The translations under genes were made by a program, and so were the position numbers. This document shows, piece after piece, positions 1-4,257 of a stretch of DNA of 27,139 bases; within the stretch, counting starts at the first letter, position 1, and every line of letters begins with the position of its first letter. A model generated the notes under the pieces. It was not told the origin of the DNA and made no database searches. It saw only the letters and a program-made list of their open reading frames with translations. The stretch is from the IMG/VR virus record IMGVR_UViG_3300049482_000063, positions 1 to 27,139 of that record; one strand, 5' to 3'. Origin of the DNA: a virus.

Positions 1-168
1 GTCGTAAACTTGGTCGCGAACTTGGTCGCGAACTTGGTCGTAAACTTGGCCGCTAACTTGGCCGCGAACTTGGTCGTAAACTTGGCCGCGAACTTGGTCG
101 CGAACTTGGTCGTAAACTTGGCCGCTAACTTGGCCGCGAACTTGGTCGTAAACTTGGCCGCGAACTTG
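1..168. repeat. 12-bp tandem repeat array with 72-bp higher-order duplication
   Basis: Fourteen consecutive 12-bp units of the form GtCGYRAACTTG fill this stretch; four variants occur: gtcgtaaacttg, gtcgcgaacttg, gccgctaacttg and gccgcgaacttg. Units 3-8 (25-96) are identical to units 9-14 (97-168), a perfect 72-bp tandem duplication. A degenerate fifteenth unit follows at 169-180. The array continues past the window edge and is in frame with the minus-strand gene, coding QVxx repeats. Confidence 0.97.
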
Positions 169-405
169 GTCGCTGCTACCTTCTATTAAAAGGATATTAG
201 CTGCATACTGTACTGCTAGCGGCGAATCTACGAATATGACCTTTGGTTTTTTTAACTTGGTCATACTATACATCCACTCAATGCCAGTACGTGCTGCGTC
301 TTGGTCTAACTCGTCGCCCCCAAGTAAAGAGAGGTTTATCCACTTATCCTTTACTACTTCCATCAACGCTATTTGTTCTTCTGTCAAACTTGTAATTTTA
401 GACAT
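1..405 (-). CDS. QV-tetrapeptide repeat protein, 3' end outside window
   Basis: Function unknown. The reading frame starts at ATG 405, with AAGGAG at 412-417 upstream, and stays open to base 1, so at least 135 residues are coded and the C-terminus is missing. The first 75 or so residues are unique (start MSKITSLTEEQIALMEVV, then DKW, and a VIFVDSPLA segment). From about residue 78 the protein becomes a run of four-residue repeats such as QVRG, QVYD, QVSG and QVRD, encoded by 12-bp DNA repeats. I recall a family of uncharacterised bacterial proteins with a similar N-terminus (LTxEQ...KW...DSPxA) followed by long SQLxSQL-type repeats, partly covered by DUF6745; membership is an inference from pattern. 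It is the last visible gene of the leftward small-gene operon, 24 bases after the preceding gene. Confidence 0.8.
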   Translation of the reverse strand, partial: MSKITSLTEEQIALMEVVKDKWINLSLLGGDELDQDAARTGIEWMYSMTKLKKPKVIFVDSPLAVQYAANILLIEGSSDQVRGQVYDQVRGQVSGQVYDQVRDQVRGQVYDQVRGQVSGQVYDQVRDQVRDQVYD

Positions 406-429
406 ACATAACTCCTTGTTTATTTAAAA

Positions 430-777
430 TCAATCGAACACACGCTGAATTACTTTAGTGAACGGATTGTATTCTGTTTTTTCTGTTACCTTATAAACAC
501 CTGGAGTAAGGGTGCGTGTCTCGTGTATATCAAAAGTCTTTTGGTGGTATAGTTCAGCTACTTCACGTATACGAATTAGACGTTCTACACCCTCAAATAC
601 TTCAAATTCTACATCAGACCTTAAGACGTGGTGGTGGCCTGTCTCACTATGACCTGCTATGTACAATTTGTGCAGAGTGGATTTGCCCGTTGGCTCTACA
701 TCTACAGGCGTGAAGCATAATTCTCCATGCGTTACCACTATTCTTTTACCGTTTACTACGTTATCTGCTTTTTTCAT
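430..777 (-). CDS. Conserved-looking phage protein with HSETGHHHVL motif
   Basis: A 115-residue protein of unknown function. An upstream ATG exists at 789, but the start at 777 is preferred: it has GGAG at a good distance and overlaps the stop of the preceding small gene as ATGA. The notable segment is AGHSETGHHHVLRSDVEFEV near the middle, a His-rich stretch that could bind metal; the rest is predicted mostly beta and charged (VERLIRIREVAELYHQKTF, then THE/HET and a final VIQRVFD). I have the impression that GHSETGHHHVL-type motifs recur in uncharacterised phage proteins but cannot name a family. It sits between the 39-residue gene and the QV-repeat gene in one operon. Confidence 0.85.
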   Translation of the reverse strand: MKKADNVVNGKRIVVTHGELCFTPVDVEPTGKSTLHKLYIAGHSETGHHHVLRSDVEFEVFEGVERLIRIREVAELYHQKTFDIHETRTLTPGVYKVTEKTEYNPFTKVIQRVFD

Positions 778-893
778 CTTATTCTCCATTTAAGTCGCTT
801 AATAGGTGCCTGGGTAGTCTCTGTACACACCTGACACCCGTTAGGGTCTGAGTGTACTACACCATAGTTTGAATAGACTTCGTGAACTGTCAT
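774..893 (-). CDS. 39-residue protein with CxxC
   Basis: A tiny gene, MTVHEVYSNYGVVHS..., with a single CQVC pair in GCQVCTE and a basic C-terminal tail (KRLKWRIR). Support is contextual: AAGGAAG stands 4 bases before the ATG, the ATG overlaps the TGA of the upstream gene by ATGA, and its own TGA overlaps the ATG of the downstream gene the same way. One CxxC is not a full zinc site, so it could bind metal as a dimer or through a partner. Function unknown. Confidence 0.75.
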   Translation of the reverse strand: MTVHEVYSNYGVVHSDPNGCQVCTETTQAPIKRLKWRIR

Positions 894-1006
894 TTTACTT
901 CCTTTGCTTTTACGTTACATCTTAAACAGGTAGCTGTATGGTGGGGTTCACCGTACCAGCCGCGTGTCATTGACCAGTTATGTCCGAATAAACATCGTAG
1001 TTTCAT
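890..1006 (-). CDS. 38-residue putative zinc-binding protein
   Basis: A tiny gene starting MKLRCLFGHNWSMTRG and containing Cys5, His9, the pair CLRC near residue 30 and two adjacent His in EPHHTATC. The CLFGHxW...CLRC layout is typical of very small zinc-binding phage proteins, so a compact zinc knuckle is likely. The ATG overlaps the TGA of the upstream membrane-peptide gene, and the TGA overlaps the ATG of the next gene, both as ATGA; this chain of overlaps is the main evidence that it is translated. Partner and role unknown. Confidence 0.75.
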   Translation of the reverse strand: MKLRCLFGHNWSMTRGWYGEPHHTATCLRCNVKAKEVK

Positions 1007-1116
1007 TTCATGCCTGCCACGAGCATGTTTACCACCTCATGCGTTATGAAGCTTGTAACCAGTATCACACCTGCTGCAAATAGAGTTATCCAAAGTATAA
1101 AGTCTCTAATTCTCAT
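1003..1116 (-). CDS. 37-residue single-span membrane protein
   Basis: Starts MRIRDFILWITLFAAGVILV and has one hydrophobic segment (about residues 6-24) after a basic N-terminus, followed by a short polar tail with THEVVNML. It is preceded by GAGG six bases before the ATG, starts inside the 3' end of the 42-residue gene (11-base overlap) and ends with an ATGA overlap onto the next gene. The form suits a small inner-membrane peptide, for instance one that modifies host membrane proteins or blocks superinfection, but nothing in the sequence decides its role. Confidence 0.75.
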   Translation of the reverse strand: MRIRDFILWITLFAAGVILVTSFITHEVVNMLVAGMK

Positions 1117-1234
1117 CTTGTTCCTCATCTCTTGGGATAGATAGGGGGTTCACCTCCACCACTTCATTTAGCGGACAAAGTAGGTGGGCTAAATCTCTTA
1201 GTTGTTGTTCGTACTCAGGTGATAGGTAAGTCAT
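1106..1234 (-). CDS. 42-residue acidic protein
   Basis: Starts MTYLSPEYEQQLRDLAHLLC and ends with an acidic PRDEEQDEN tail. The N-terminal half is a likely amphipathic helix. Its ATG overlaps the TGA of the upstream KGG-type gene as ATGA and its 3' end overlaps the next gene by 11 bases, in which GAGG serves as the next ribosome binding site. No family recognised; a small regulatory or adaptor protein is possible. Confidence 0.7.
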   Translation of the reverse strand: MTYLSPEYEQQLRDLAHLLCPLNEVVEVNPLSIPRDEEQDEN

Positions 1235-1422
1235 TTCTTTGATGGCCTACGGCTTATGGTGCCACCTTTTTTACCAGCTGTTCGTGCAAGTTCACGGTCA
1301 GCGTAGAAGCCACCTGTTGTGCTATTCTTGCCTCCTTTTGCGCCAATCTTTTTGTAAAAATCGGGGTCTCTTGCCTTGATAGTTGTAGCAGCTATTAAGC
1401 CCCCTTTACGTGTTCCTGCCAT
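1231..1422 (-). CDS. KGG-repeat small basic phage protein
   Basis: A 63-residue, Gly/Lys/Arg-rich protein with repeated KGG or GKKGG elements (TRKGGLIAA, GAKGGKNSTTGGFYA, GKKGGTISRR). Similar short proteins containing DFYxKIGxKGGKN...GGF, ELARxAGxKGG and ISRR are known from many phages, for example those of lactobacilli; they are presumed to bind nucleic acid, but their function is not established. It is the first gene after the leftward promoter at 1451-1479. The ribosome binding site, GAAAGGACTA at 1426-1435 read on the minus strand, is shared with rightward genes and is complementary to the loop of the candidate small RNA at 1516-1573. Confidence 0.9.
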   Translation of the reverse strand: MAGTRKGGLIAATTIKARDPDFYKKIGAKGGKNSTTGGFYADRELARTAGKKGGTISRRPSKK

Positions 1423-1450
1423 GTGTAGTCCTTTCTTTAGTTGTGCTTAC

Positions 1451-1479
1451 ACTATACTACCTGTGCTTAAATAATGCAA
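1451..1479 (-). promoter_or_regulatory. Leftward promoter
   Basis: Read on the minus strand: TTGCAT, a 17-base spacer, then TATAGT. The spacer contains TTTAAGCACAGGTAG, identical in the rightward promoter at 1943-1971, which suggests a shared regulator site inside the spacer. It lies 29 bases upstream of the first gene of the leftward operon. Confidence 0.8.
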
Positions 1480-1501
1480 TATACAGTTTGTCTAATTCTA
1501 A

Positions 1502-1510
1502 TGTTATAAT
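1502..1510 (+). promoter_or_regulatory. Extended -10 promoter of a short transcript
   Basis: TGTTATAAT is a perfect extended -10 element (TGnTATAAT). There is no clear -35 at 17 bases, which an extended -10 can tolerate. The expected start, about 1516-1518, is exactly at the base of the terminator hairpin that follows. Confidence 0.6.
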
Positions 1511-1515
1511 AATCT

Positions 1516-1571
1516 AAACTCCCCAGAAATTAGATTGTTAGTCCTTTCGTATTCTCTTGGGGAGTTTTTTT
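1516..1571 (+). terminator. Rho-independent terminator
   Basis: Perfect 9-bp stem AAACTCCCC (1516-1524) with GGGGAGTTT (1559-1567), followed by T to 1571. The T run is only on the plus strand, so it acts on rightward transcription. No protein gene on the plus strand lies before it. Confidence 0.8.
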
Positions 1572-1573
1572 AT
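1516..1573 (+). ncRNA. Candidate small RNA with anti-Shine-Dalgarno loop
   Basis: A transcript starting just after the extended -10 element would be about 58 nt long: a 9-bp stem (AAACTCCCC with GGGGAGTTT), a 34-nt loop and a run of seven T. The loop contains TTAGTCCTTTCGT (1538-1550), whose complement ACGAAAGGACTAA matches ribosome binding sites of genes at 2001 (11 bases), 3992 (11 bases) and 1422 minus (10 bases). A role in repressing translation of these genes is an inference; it could instead be a simple attenuated leader. Confidence 0.5.
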
Positions 1574-1637
1574 TCCAAGCCATACACCCCCCTATGCTAA
1601 GTAGCTAGGACTTTTGCATTTGTGGTCGTAAACTACT

Positions 1638-1778
1638 TTAGTTTAAGGGCAGGTTAGCACCAGGTCGTGTGGGGTGTTGTGCCGTTGCCTGGATTTTGTA
1701 CCTGCCCTCAAGTACGTCTTTGTTGATTAAGTGCTCGTATAACACTGTAGTTATTTTTAACCATTTGCTTGTTGACAT
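1638..1778 (-). CDS. Doubtful 46-residue open frame
   Basis: Starts MSTSKWLKITTVLYEHLINK and ends PTRPGANLPLN. The first half could form a helix and the composition is protein-like, but no Shine-Dalgarno site precedes this ATG or the earlier one at 1829, no other gene overlaps it, and a good plus-strand promoter (1772-1799) covers its start. It may be chance. If real, it would be the only gene in the control region and transcribed towards the leftward operon. Confidence 0.22.
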   Translation of the reverse strand: MSTSKWLKITTVLYEHLINKDVLEGRYKIQATAQHPTRPGANLPLN

Positions 1779-1799
1779 ATAGAATTGGCGTGGTACACT
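1772..1799 (+). promoter_or_regulatory. Second internal rightward promoter
   Basis: TTGACA, 16-base spacer, TACACT with TG one base before the -10 (extended form). The expected transcript starts near 1806 and meets a terminator within 40 bases. Confidence 0.55.
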
Positions 1800-1804
1800 A
1801 GATA

Positions 1805-1865
1805 TAGTGTTACAAACGTCCACCCGCAACGATATGCGGGTTTTTCTATTTGTTAGTGTTACAAA
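1805..1865. repeat. Two 12-bp direct repeats around a terminator
   Basis: TAGTGTTACAAA occurs at 1805-1816 and 1854-1865, 49 bases apart, one copy just at the expected start of the short transcript and the other just after its terminator. They could be binding sites for a regulator. Both copies are exact. Confidence 0.7.
1822..1846 (+). terminator. Rho-independent terminator closing a ~40-nt transcript
   Basis: Stem ACCCGCA (1822-1828) with TGCGGGT (1835-1841), loop ACGATA, then TTTTTC. With the promoter at 1772-1799 it defines a transcript of only about 40 nt, a second candidate small RNA or an attenuated leader for the rightward operon. Confidence 0.7.
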
Positions 1866-1907
1866 TAGTCTTGTTTAATATACGCCAAAACAGTTGAACT
1901 TGCAACC

Positions 1908-1916
1908 TGTGTATAA
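1908..1916 (-). promoter_or_regulatory. DnaA-box-like site
   Basis: TTATACACA on the minus strand fits the bacterial DnaA box TTATNCACA. It is single, beside an AT-rich segment and 27 bases before the rightward promoter. One box can occur by chance, so origin or DnaA control is only a possibility. Confidence 0.3.
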
Positions 1917-1942
1917 CTCTAAAAATATTGTTTATAAAGTAC

Positions 1943-1971
1943 TTGCATAATTTAAGCACAGGTAGTATGAT
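1943..1971 (+). promoter_or_regulatory. Rightward promoter of the early operon
   Basis: TTGCAT, 17-base spacer, TATGAT. Spacer and flanks match the leftward promoter in 22 of 23 bases from TTGCAT through GTAG, including TTTAAGCACAGGTAG. The first gene starts at 2001 after the ribosome binding site GAAAGGACTA. Confidence 0.8.
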
Positions 1972-2000
1972 AAGAGTGTAATAATCGAAAGGACTACACA

Positions 2001-2081
2001 ATGAACAAGCTAACAGTACGATACATACCAGGTGAAGTAAAAGTAGAGGTCTTAAACCTTAACAGCATGAGGGTATTTTAA
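2001..2081 (+). CDS. 26-residue leader gene of the rightward operon
   Basis: MNKLTVRYIPGEVKVEVLNL and six more residues. It is the first frame after the rightward promoter, has AAAGGA at a normal distance, and ends directly against the next ATG; the GAGGG site of that next gene lies within its last codons. It may be a small protein or a leader peptide coupling translation. No family recognised. Confidence 0.55.
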   Translation: MNKLTVRYIPGEVKVEVLNLNSMRVF

Positions 2082-2282
2082 ATGAAAATACCAGTAATAT
2101 ACAAACTACAAGAGCAGTACGTCAATGTAGTAATTGACGGTGAATGTAACCACGCAGAAGCAGAGCAAGATTTAGTAGACTTTGCTTACCGTGAAGATGT
2201 ACTTACTAAGAACGCTATGGTTTGCCGCTGTGGTCACATAGAAGAAATGGAATACGAAGAACTAGAGGGGGACGAATACTAA
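2082..2282 (+). CDS. 66-residue acidic Cys/His-rich protein
   Basis: Function unknown. The start follows GAGGG within the preceding leader frame. Residues include ECNH near position 21 and CRCGH near position 48, a possible zinc-binding arrangement (C..H plus C.C.H), followed by a very acidic tail (EEMEYEELEGDEY). It ends with a TAATG overlap onto the next gene. Small zinc-binding proteins of this type are common in phage early regions, often as anti-host factors, but nothing here decides the target. Confidence 0.8.
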   Translation: MKIPVIYKLQEQYVNVVIDGECNHAEAEQDLVDFAYREDVLTKNAMVCRCGHIEEMEYEELEGDEY

Positions 2283-2467
2283 TGAACGCGCAAGATATTG
2301 TAAATGCAGCGCTATCTATACCTAAGATGGAACTTAAACTAGCCAAGGGCGTAATCGTGTGTGACTTTTGTGAAGAAGAAGTACGCAGCGTTGGCCCAGA
2401 TGCAGTTTATTACTGTGATGAACATGGGTGTGTAGAAGCCTATTGGCACGAGGCAAGTGATGTTTAA
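2282..2467 (+). CDS. 61-residue zinc-ribbon-like protein
   Basis: Starts MNAQDIVNAALSIPK. Two Cys pairs, CDFC near residue 27 and CDEHGC near residue 44, make a likely treble-clef or ribbon-type zinc site. The frame is open further upstream to 2222, but that would overlap the previous gene by 60 bases; the ATG at 2282 has GAGGGGG upstream and a one-base TAATG overlap, so it is preferred. Function unknown; the position in the early operon suggests nucleic-acid binding or host takeover. Confidence 0.8.
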   Translation: MNAQDIVNAALSIPKMELKLAKGVIVCDFCEEEVRSVGPDAVYYCDEHGCVEAYWHEASDV

Positions 2468-2531
2468 TAATCAAGATAACAACCCTGCTGACCCTGAGCA
2501 AGCAGGATGGGAGAATTTACATGAAAACTAG
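2460..2531 (+). CDS. Possible 23-residue coupling frame
   Basis: MFNNQDNNPADPEQAGWENL plus HEN. It begins within the last codons of the previous gene (8-base overlap), has GAGG at a normal distance, and ends 11 bases inside the annealing-protein gene. It also contains the GGGAG ribosome binding site of that gene. It may only serve to couple translation, or may be chance. Confidence 0.35.
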   Translation: MFNNQDNNPADPEQAGWENLHEN

Positions 2532-3135
2532 CATAACTTTTACCAAAGTTGTAGAGGCACTACACGGCGTGCAGCAAGACCTAGAGATTATAGCCAGGGA
2601 CGACAAAGTAAAAGTCAAGACTACCAAAGGGGAGTACAGTTATAAGTTTACTGGCTACCCTACTATATGGCTGGCAGTTAAACCCCTGCTAAAGAAGTAC
2701 GACCTAACAGTGGTACAGACCCCCTGCTCGCACTATGAGGGCAGTATGGGCGATTATCTAGTGACTACTATATTCCATACCAGTGGCGAATGGATAGCAG
2801 ACGCCATGCGCCTTGTTATTACCCGTGACGACCCACAAGGCTTTGGCTCGGCCGTAACCTTTGCTCGTAGATATGCACTAAGCTCGATGCTTGGAGTTGT
2901 TACTGATGACGACAACGATGCCACAACTCAGCGCCAGGCAGACGGGGATATGAAAAAAGAATGGGTACGGGCTTATACAGTTATGAGCAAGCTAGTAGAC
3001 CCCGACCATAGCCCGACTAACAACGACTTTATGACCTTTATGACCGAAACCTATGGCAAGCACCCGTCTAAGATACTAGCCAAAGAACACCAGCAAGTGC
3101 TAGATGTCATTAACGCATTTAATCCAAATGATTAG
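2521..3135 (+). CDS. erf: ERF-family single-strand annealing protein
   Basis: A 204-residue protein of the ERF family (P22 Erf relatives), which anneals complementary single strands in phage recombination and genome circularisation. Diagnostic features are the Y..TIWLAVKPLLKKYDL segment at residues 46-62, HTSGEW at 86-91, and the core DPQGFGSAVTFARRYALSS at 104-122 followed by an acidic TDDDND motif at 128-133. The C-terminal third is variable, as usual in the family. The start has GGGAG eight bases upstream. It lies two genes before a NinG/Rap-like nuclease, giving a lambda/P22-type recombination module. Only the name of the family is certain; circularisation in this phage is inferred. Confidence 0.93.
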   Translation: MKTSITFTKVVEALHGVQQDLEIIARDDKVKVKTTKGEYSYKFTGYPTIWLAVKPLLKKYDLTVVQTPCSHYEGSMGDYLVTTIFHTSGEWIADAMRLVITRDDPQGFGSAVTFARRYALSSMLGVVTDDDNDATTQRQADGDMKKEWVRAYTVMSKLVDPDHSPTNNDFMTFMTETYGKHPSKILAKEHQQVLDVINAFNPND

Positions 3136-3253
3136 CGTATTAAAGGAGGTAATAGAAGCGGTAGAACAAGGCAACGAAGCGCCTACTATAGACATACTAG
3201 ATACAATATACTTAGCACTAGAGCCTAATTACTATGATGTAAAAACAATTTAA
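3128..3253 (+). CDS. 41-residue acidic protein
   Basis: Starts MISVLKEVIEAVEQGNEAPT and continues IDILDTIYLALEPNYYDV. It begins inside the last codons of the annealing-protein gene (8-base overlap) and ends with TAA touching the next ATG. Two short amphipathic helices are likely and the protein is acidic. Continuous codon use and tight packing in the operon suggest it is real. A partner of the annealing protein is a guess from position only. Confidence 0.65.
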   Translation: MISVLKEVIEAVEQGNEAPTIDILDTIYLALEPNYYDVKTI

Positions 3254-3264
3254 TGGAGGGCATT

Positions 3265-3567
3265 ATGGGTCACATAGCAAAGATAACACCTGACTTTTTT
3301 AGAGACATCAAGCACTTTAACAGGTGGCACACTAATAGGCGTACCGCACAGAAGTTTGGCATATCTGTAAAGACCGCCTTGCAGGTACGTGGTTCAAACA
3401 GCTACTTACAATATATGGAGAATGTAAAAGCACAACATCCTAAAACCAAGTACAGCCTAGCCGATGATGTACTAGAGCTGCATAAGTTGACGCTTAGGAA
3501 AGACAACACGTATATTACACCACCAACCGCTAAGAGTGCAGTGCAGGAATTGTTGTTGAAGGTATGA
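3265..3567 (+). CDS. Possible helix-turn-helix small basic protein
   Basis: A 100-residue basic protein. An ATG at 3253 is in frame, but GGAGGG lies at 3255-3260, ideal for the ATG at 3265 (MGHIAKITPDFF). The segment NRRTAQKFGISVKTALQVRG at about residues 24-43 looks like a helix-turn-helix (AQKFGISVKTA pattern), so DNA binding is plausible. The last codons overlap the start of the nuclease gene by four bases (ATGA). No family recognised with confidence; it could be a replication, recombination or control protein. Confidence 0.8.
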   Translation: MGHIAKITPDFFRDIKHFNRWHTNRRTAQKFGISVKTALQVRGSNSYLQYMENVKAQHPKTKYSLADDVLELHKLTLRKDNTYITPPTAKSAVQELLLKV

Positions 3568-3929
3568 GCTGGGGTAAAGCAAAAATAGATTTAGCCGACA
3601 AAGCCTTTTCCCTTTATATAAGAACTAGGGATAACTGGACATGCCAGAATTGTGGGAAGTATTATGCACCCCCTACGAACTCTCTACACTGTTCACACTT
3701 TGTCGGAAGGGGTAAGGAGAACACGCGCTTTAATGAACGTAACGCGGATGCTATGTGTTTTCACTGCCATCAAAGATTCACATCCCACCCGAATGAACAT
3801 GTCGAGTGGCAAGTAGAGAAAAAAGGCCAGCAAGTAGTAGACCTCCTAATACTCGCTGGAAACACGTATTGTAAAAAGGATAGGGATATGTGGAAGATTT
3901 ACTGGACTAATAGGCTTAATCAGTTGTAA
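3564..3929 (+). CDS. NinG/Rap-like recombination nuclease
   Basis: A 121-residue zinc-dependent HNH/treble-clef protein similar in layout to lambda NinG (Rap), which cuts branched recombination intermediates. Key parts in order: LADKAFSLYIRTRD (residues 10-23), CQNC (27-30), LHCSHFVGRG with Cys43 and His45, the NTRFNERNADAMC segment, CFHCHQ (65-70) and a basic helical C-terminus. This matches the family pattern KLFSxYIRxRD, CxxC, xGHFxxR, TRFxxxNxxxQC, CxxCN. It is shorter than lambda NinG (about 200 residues). Neighbour of the ERF gene, as in lambdoid phages. A general HNH homing endonuclease is the alternative. Confidence 0.8.
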   Translation: MSWGKAKIDLADKAFSLYIRTRDNWTCQNCGKYYAPPTNSLHCSHFVGRGKENTRFNERNADAMCFHCHQRFTSHPNEHVEWQVEKKGQQVVDLLILAGNTYCKKDRDMWKIYWTNRLNQL

Positions 3930-3932
3930 GGC

Positions 3933-3962
3933 TTGACAAATCTATTCCGCTTATGCTATAAT
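3933..3962 (+). promoter_or_regulatory. Strong internal promoter in the rightward operon
   Basis: Consensus TTGACA, 18-base spacer ending TGC, consensus TATAAT (extended -10). It lies directly after the nuclease gene and would give extra expression of the membrane protein, the lysozyme-like protein and the glutaredoxin. This is the best consensus promoter in the window. Confidence 0.85.
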
Positions 3963-3991
3963 TGACTTGTCACTTAAGAAAGGACTAAAAA

Positions 3992-4198
3992 ATGAAAACA
4001 ACTAAAGTAACGGAAAACGTAAAAACTGATAATAAGTTAGTGAAACTATTGAAGCTTTACTTAGCGGTATCCTGTGCAATTAGTGCCTACTTTTTAAGTA
4101 TGGTAGTAAAATCAGACATGCAGGTAGTACTTTATGTAGTATCTATAGGGCCAGCGTTGGTAGCCAGCTATCTAGTATACGACGGCTGGGTGAAGTAG
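3992..4198 (+). CDS. 68-residue protein with two membrane spans
   Basis: A Lys/Thr-rich cytoplasmic N-terminus (MKTTKVTENVKTDNK) is followed by two hydrophobic segments, about residues 21-39 (LKLYLAVSCAISAYFLSMV) and 44-64 (MQVVLYVVSIGPALVASYLV), joined by a short loop, giving a hairpin with both ends inside. It has its own strong promoter and the GAAAGGACTAA ribosome binding site complementary to the candidate small RNA. A holin is possible but the true lysis cassette is elsewhere; a membrane or superinfection-exclusion protein made early fits better. No family recognised. Confidence 0.8.
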   Translation: MKTTKVTENVKTDNKLVKLLKLYLAVSCAISAYFLSMVVKSDMQVVLYVVSIGPALVASYLVYDGWVK

Positions 4199-4215
4199 AG
4201 TTTAAGTAGGTGTTG

Positions 4216-4243
4216 CTTGGCTGCTTTTGCGAGGGCAGCCAAG
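4216..4243 (+). terminator. Hairpin between membrane-protein and lysozyme-like genes
   Basis: A 9-bp perfect stem CTTGGCTGC with GCAGCCAAG and a 10-base loop. The following tract TCTACTTTTATATT is only partly T-rich, so this may be a weak terminator or a translation-controlling structure directly before the ATG at 4258. Confidence 0.5.
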
Positions 4244-4257
4244 TCTACTTTTATATT

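Larger units (their letters stand above)
1423..2000. other. Divergent control region between the two early operons
   Basis: A 578-base stretch without a convincing protein gene. In order it holds the leftward promoter, a promoter-terminator unit (1502-1573), a second promoter-terminator unit (1772-1846), two 12-bp direct repeats, one DnaA-box-like site, an AT-rich segment and the rightward promoter. The arrangement resembles the switch and early-control regions of other phages, but no repressor gene lies in it. The DnaA-like site and AT-rich DNA leave a replication origin possible; there is no iteron array to support it. Confidence 0.7.

Noticed and set aside
1-168. Possible CRISPR array
   Set aside because: Units are 12 bp, contiguous, have no spacers and are in frame with a gene.
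1-189. Plus-strand open frame of VxNL repeats through the array
   Set aside because: The 12-bp period keeps several frames open by itself. The minus-strand frame has a good start, ribosome binding site and a unique N-terminal part, and the plus frame ends soon after the array.
236-427. 63-codon plus-strand frame
   Set aside because: It lies opposite the N-terminal part of the QV-repeat gene and has no support of its own.
4210-4257. GTG start giving 16 extra residues on the lysozyme-like protein
   Set aside because: The extension crosses the 9-bp hairpin, has no clear ribosome binding site and puts two Cys before a cytoplasmic segment. It is kept only as an alternative.
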